A stretch of DNA of 16,206 nucleotides from Robiginitomaculum sp. (GTDB lineage: Bacteria; Pseudomonadota; Alphaproteobacteria; Caulobacterales; Maricaulaceae). This document shows positions 13,357 to 16,206 of this stretch, piece by piece (position 1 is the stretch's first letter; every line of letters starts with the position of its first letter). A program made the translations under genes and the position numbers. The notes below the pieces were generated by a model that ran no database searches, was not told where the DNA came from, and saw nothing but the letters and a program-made list of their open reading frames with translations. Location of the stretch: assembly GCA_021647805.1 (NCBI GenBank), contig JAKITZ010000025.1:1-16206 (forward strand). Direction: 5' to 3'.

Positions 13357-13788
13357 TTACTGTTGCACTATCGTTGTAGTCCCCGTAGCTTTATGAATTA
13401 TCACAAATACGGTCGTACCATCAGCAAACGTAAGTTGAACGATCATTATTGTTTCATTATCTAGAACAACTTGTGATGTAGGAAAGCTTTGTATTCTTGA
13501 CCAAGTTTCGGTTTTCTTTCGTAGTTCTAAGGAGGCGTTCTCTTGTTTCATATATTGCGCATCGATTACCTTATTGCCACGAAGTGCTACGGTTAAATAA
13601 CCAGAGCGCCCTAAGGAAAAATGCTGGATCCGTAAAGTCGCAATTGGTTCTGCTGTTATAGTCTCAGGAGGCTCTGAAATATTTGGTTCTGGAAAGGGTT
13701 GGTAGAAAGCTTGTTCTGCTGTGGCAAAAGCTGGTCCGGAAATGCTGAGTATTAAAAAGCTAGTAATTAAAAAGATAAACCTGAACAT
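13357..13788 (-). CDS. Secreted protein of unknown function with signal peptide
   Basis: The start at 13788 is chosen because GGAGA lies 7 nt upstream and a textbook signal peptide begins there: MFRFIFLITSFLILSISGPAFA, with cleavage probable after AFA. The frame is open further upstream without a ribosome site. The mature part, about 120 residues, begins with a proline- and glutamate-rich linker (PFPEPNISEPPETITAEP). It then forms a beta-rich domain with alternating hydrophobic strands (YLTVALRGNKVIDAQYM, MIVQLTFADGTTVFVIIHK). There are no cysteines in the mature protein and no lipobox. It is probably periplasmic. I do not recognise the family. Neighbours on both sides are on the same strand, but gaps of over 90 nt argue against tight operon membership. 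Confidence 0.7.
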   Translation of the reverse strand: MFRFIFLITSFLILSISGPAFATAEQAFYQPFPEPNISEPPETITAEPIATLRIQHFSLGRSGYLTVALRGNKVIDAQYMKQENASLELRKKTETWSRIQSFPTSQVVLDNETIMIVQLTFADGTTVFVIIHKATGTTTIVQQ

Positions 13789-13879
13789 CTGTTTTCTCCA
13801 AACAAAGATTAGACACACCCCATGAGGGAGCGTGACGTTCATTTTCTACCATAAGGGGGTGCGGTCAAGGGTGCTTAAA

Positions 13880-14353
13880 TTACCGCAATAAATCCCGGCA
13901 GATCATTTCTAATGCTTGTCGGTCAGTCGTGTCGAATGCGTCTGGTTCGGTTGAATCTACATCTAGAACTGCAACTAATTGCTTATGCTCATCAAACACC
14001 GGCACGACAATTTCCGAGCGGGTGGCATTGTCACAAGCAATATGTCCGGGGAATTGGTGAACATCGGCTACAAGCTGGGTTGTTTTAGTTTGGGCGCAAA
14101 CTCCGCAAACGCCTTTGCCAAATGGAATTCGTAAGCAGCCCAAAGTTCCTTGGTATGGGCCGACGACCAACTCGTCTGGTTTGTTCGGGTCAACTTCGTA
14201 AAAACCTGTCCAGTAAAAGCGCGGCGCAAAGGCTTGTGACAACAGACAAGCCGCGCTGGCAAAGCGTGCTGTTCGTGAGGTCTCGCCAGCTATTACCGCC
14301 ATTATCTCGTTATAAACTTCACCATATCTGGTTTGTTTTGCGGCTTTATCCAT
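13880..14353 (-). CDS. msrC: Free methionine-(R)-sulfoxide reductase (GAF domain)
   Basis: fRMsr reduces free methionine-R-sulfoxide in the cytoplasm using thioredoxin-type reductants. The whole 157-residue protein is one GAF domain. GTLGCLRIPFGKGVCGVCAQ supplies cysteines at about 73 and 83, and HIACDNATRSEIVVPVF the catalytic cysteine at about 107. The 10- and 24-residue spacings are exactly those of the three reactive cysteines of the E. coli enzyme (84, 94, 118). DVDSTEPDAFDTTD closes the fold. The gene starts 6 nt after the glutathione peroxidase stop and has no separate ribosome site, so it is probably translated by coupling from that gene. Together they form an oxidative-damage operon. 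Confidence 0.93.
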   Translation of the reverse strand: MDKAAKQTRYGEVYNEIMAVIAGETSRTARFASAACLLSQAFAPRFYWTGFYEVDPNKPDELVVGPYQGTLGCLRIPFGKGVCGVCAQTKTTQLVADVHQFPGHIACDNATRSEIVVPVFDEHKQLVAVLDVDSTEPDAFDTTDRQALEMICRDLLR

Positions 14354-14359
14354 GACAAG

Positions 14360-14932
14360 TTAGGGTAAGGTTTTTTCGATGGCCTTGGTTAATTGTCCTG
14401 ACATTGGTTTTACCGCAGAAGGAAATGAGCCAATTAGTTTTCCGTCGGGAGCAATCAGGTATTTATGAAAATTCCACTTTGGCCCAGAGCCGGTTTCACT
14501 ACGAACCCAAGCATAAAACGGATGCACTTCATCGCCTTTGGTGGCGGCCTTGGCGGTCATCGGAAAGCTGATGTTAAAATTAACTTCACAAAATTCTTTT
14601 ATCTCGGCCTCGGTTCCCGGCTCTTGTCCGCCAAAATCATTGCTCGGCACACCCAATACAACCAAGCCCTTGTCGGCGTAGGTTTTCGATAAAGTTTCCA
14701 AGCCTTCATATTGAGGAGTAAAGCCACATTTTGAAGCAGTGTTGACCAGTAAAACAGCTTTGCCGGCGTATTGTTTTAATGGCAATGGCTCGCCATCAAT
14801 CGAGACAAAATCAAAATCATGAGCCGATCCTTCGGCAGCTACTGCTTTGCCCGTACCAAACATTGACCATGCCACCGCACCTGCGACTAAAATTCCGCCC
14901 AAGACGGTTCCGCCTAATATTAATAATTTCAT
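14360..14932 (-). CDS. Exported glutathione peroxidase-family thiol peroxidase
   Basis: The GPx fold is complete: VLLVNTASKCGFTPQYEGL has the peroxidatic cysteine, GVPSNDFGGQEPG the glutamine, and KWNFHKYL the tryptophan and asparagine of the catalytic tetrad. EIKEFCEVNFNISFPM carries a cysteine where thioredoxin-dependent members have the resolving one. Before the domain, about 37 residues form a signal or anchor segment (MKLLILGGTVLGGILVAGAVAWSMFG...AVAAEG). The enzyme is therefore probably periplasmic or membrane-tethered, where it would reduce peroxides of lipids or hydrogen peroxide. ATG 14932 is preferred over the ATG four codons upstream because GGAG lies 6-7 nt before it. It sits between the PhyH-type gene and the fRMsr gene on one strand. 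Confidence 0.9.
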   Translation of the reverse strand: MKLLILGGTVLGGILVAGAVAWSMFGTGKAVAAEGSAHDFDFVSIDGEPLPLKQYAGKAVLLVNTASKCGFTPQYEGLETLSKTYADKGLVVLGVPSNDFGGQEPGTEAEIKEFCEVNFNISFPMTAKAATKGDEVHPFYAWVRSETGSGPKWNFHKYLIAPDGKLIGSFPSAVKPMSGQLTKAIEKTLP

Positions 14933-14969
14933 TTTGGTCTCCATTGGCCAGTAATAATTTTTAATCTTA

Positions 14970-15779
14970 TCAGATTACCGTCTGGTGCAACACCCTGTCA
15001 TTTAATTTTTCTTCGCCGTCTGTTGTAATGCATACCGCGCCATCAGGGATGAATTGTATAATCAAGGCTTTGCGAATGTGTTTCGATAAATTAGCTCCGG
15101 TTTTGTGCGGAGTAAGGGAAGAAAAAATCACCATATCACCGGCTGTGACCGGTGCTGCAATTTCACCATGTAAATTGATCAAATCTTGTACGTTTTCAAT
15201 TTCTAAACCGGCTGGCTTATTGCTGTGCTGATAGGTTCCGCTAAGGTGCGCGTCAGGGAGGACCCAAGGGCAACCAGCCTTTATTGGCGCATCAGATAAT
15301 GCCAGCCAACAGGTCAGATATGCTTGCGGATGAACGAATGTATAGCCGTTATCTTGGTGGTATGGAAACTCGCCACCTTTTTGTGGGTGCTTGTAAACCG
15401 CCTGATCCCAATAAAGCCGACAGTGCTCACCGATCAGGTCATGGGTGATATTGGCGAACAATTGTGAGCGATAAAAATCAGCCATACCGGCATCGCTTAG
15501 AAAATCGTGAATGCCCTGTTCGCCAAAACGCGCACTGCGCTGTTTGAACATGACTTCGGTTGCCTGTGCCAGTGCCGGCCCGTCATAATGGGTTTCAAAC
15601 TTCATCGGCCCTATTTCGTTGAGCTGACGCTCGCGCCGTCTTTCAGACCGGCGGGTCGATTTACTGCGGCGCTGGCGGTGCAGGTCTTCCCATTCAGCAT
15701 CAATGGTAATGCAAAAATAGGGGCTGGCATTTGCTCTGGCACCAAGGTGGGTAGTTGGATTAACCTCGCCGTCAATCAT
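14970..15779 (-). CDS. Phytanoyl-CoA dioxygenase (PhyH)-family Fe(II)/2-oxoglutarate oxygenase, N-terminus uncertain
   Basis: PhyH enzymes hydroxylate lipids or secondary metabolites with iron and 2-oxoglutarate. The catalytic half is clear: PYHQDNGYTF gives the iron-binding H-x-D, SSLTPHKTGANLS the distal histidine, and HIRKALIIQF the arginine that binds 2-oxoglutarate. Upstream, ANITHDLIGEHCRLYWDQAVYKHP is also family-like. The beginning is not secure. The frame runs open to 16100, but past about 15790 it enters a high-GC segment whose plus strand looks coding. ATG 15779 (269 residues) or ATG 15605 (211 residues) are the candidates; neither has a good ribosome site, and no clear PhyH N-terminal strand is seen. 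The true 5' end may be missing or replaced. The gene ends 37 nt before the peroxidase start and could be in one operon with it. Confidence 0.75.
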   Translation of the reverse strand: MIDGEVNPTTHLGARANASPYFCITIDAEWEDLHRQRRSKSTRRSERRRERQLNEIGPMKFETHYDGPALAQATEVMFKQRSARFGEQGIHDFLSDAGMADFYRSQLFANITHDLIGEHCRLYWDQAVYKHPQKGGEFPYHQDNGYTFVHPQAYLTCWLALSDAPIKAGCPWVLPDAHLSGTYQHSNKPAGLEIENVQDLINLHGEIAAPVTAGDMVIFSSLTPHKTGANLSKHIRKALIIQFIPDGAVCITTDGEEKLNDRVLHQTVI

Positions 15780-15845
15780 CGGCGCTTTGGTCACCTGGCT
15801 GCGAGCTGGAATACCCTCGATCGAAGGACGTACTCGGCAGGCGCT

Positions 15846-16206
15846 GAGGAGGCCGCAAATGAGGAGTGCGAGGGCAACCGGGTGCTGGTCTTGTCTGGGT
15901 CCTGGATGCCGAAAGTCGCCGATGAGCGGCGAGGTCGCTCGTTGGACCGAGCGTCCAGTGGAGATGACCCCAACTTCGGCGTTGCCCCGCACCATAACCG
16001 GCGTTTCGGCTCGTCCCACCCGGCGTACGTGGATATCAACGCCTGCGTTCCCATGGATCCCGGCCAAAATTATATGACGGCCCAGGTGGGATTCGACCAC
16101 CTGGACCTGCGAGGCATTGTCGCCGAGGTGCTTCGACCCCAGCTAGCAGCGGAACGTGGCGGCCGAGGTGCGGGGTTTGAGGCCGAGCTTAGTGGTCTCC
16201 AAGTCT
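15846..16206 (+). CDS. Partial open frame in a high-GC segment, unknown product
   Basis: From about 15800 to the end the DNA changes from AT-rich to strongly GC-rich. The plus-strand frame containing VLVLSGSWMPKV, PNFGVAPHHN, PAYVDINACVPMDPGQNY and VGFDHLDLRGIVAEVLRP stays open to the end of the window. By hand count its third positions are roughly three-quarters G/C, with GC3 above GC1 above GC2, the order expected of coding DNA from a high-GC genome. No start is assigned: the frame remains open leftward into the antisense of the dioxygenase gene, so the listed start is only where the compositional signal is clear. I do not recognise the family. Confidence 0.4.

Noticed and set aside
15791..16100. 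Minus-strand N-terminal extension of the dioxygenase to 16100
   Set aside because: The extension is a low-credibility Arg/Pro-rich sequence in a high-GC segment where the plus strand has the stronger coding signal.

Overview
The window looks like chromosomal DNA of a moderately AT-rich alphaproteobacterium. The evidence is an initiator tRNA of the alphaproteobacterial type (C1/A72 mismatch, C-G-C-G-G-G-G acceptor strand) and the flanking gene families: leucine-dehydrogenase-like enzyme, rhodanese TrhO, CFA-synthase-like methyltransferase, MAPEG protein, free-methionine sulfoxide reductase and exported glutathione peroxidase. A small protein at 2804-2995 also resembles one I associate with Caulobacterales/Hyphomonadales/sphingomonads. 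I cannot name a genus.

Left flank (1-3148): the 3' end of a possible methyltransferase, a Leu/Phe/Val-type amino-acid dehydrogenase, a low-molecular-weight phosphatase-like gene with no ordinary start codon, a convergent XRE/S24 repressor that lacks self-cleavage residues, and a small conserved protein behind a 7-codon upstream ORF.

Island (3181-9683): an intact initiator tRNA (3149-3225) is the insertion site of a small integrative element. An exact 47-bp repeat, from the anticodon loop to just past the CCA end, flanks it (3181-3227 and 9637-9683), giving a 6456-bp repeat-to-repeat unit. Inside both ends lies the same double motif TGACACAC-N3/4-GGACACAC, probably integrase arm sites. In order the cargo is: a tyrosine integrase broken by one frameshift; a small HTH regulator; the start of a DEAD-helicase-type restriction gene broken by a stop codon and a large in-frame deletion; an intact hipB-hipA pair; and an intact abiEi-abiEii pair. 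The element has apparently lost its own integration enzyme and restriction system but kept two toxin-antitoxin/abortive-infection modules, each with a recognisable operator region. The hipB/hipA junction carries a G8 tract that would fuse the two proteins if one G were added. The abiE promoter carries an imperfect 71-bp duplication of operator plus start codon, which creates a 24-codon leader ending in an ATGA overlap with abiEi.

Right flank (9684-about 15780): an ArsC/YffB-like reductase, then a long minus-strand series: trhO; a MAPEG-to-CFA-methyltransferase pair; a secreted protein of unknown function; and a stress cluster of PhyH-type dioxygenase, glutathione peroxidase and fRMsr. After roughly 15790 the base composition jumps to high GC and a plus-strand frame with strong GC3 bias runs off the window. 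This could be a foreign insertion or an assembly junction.
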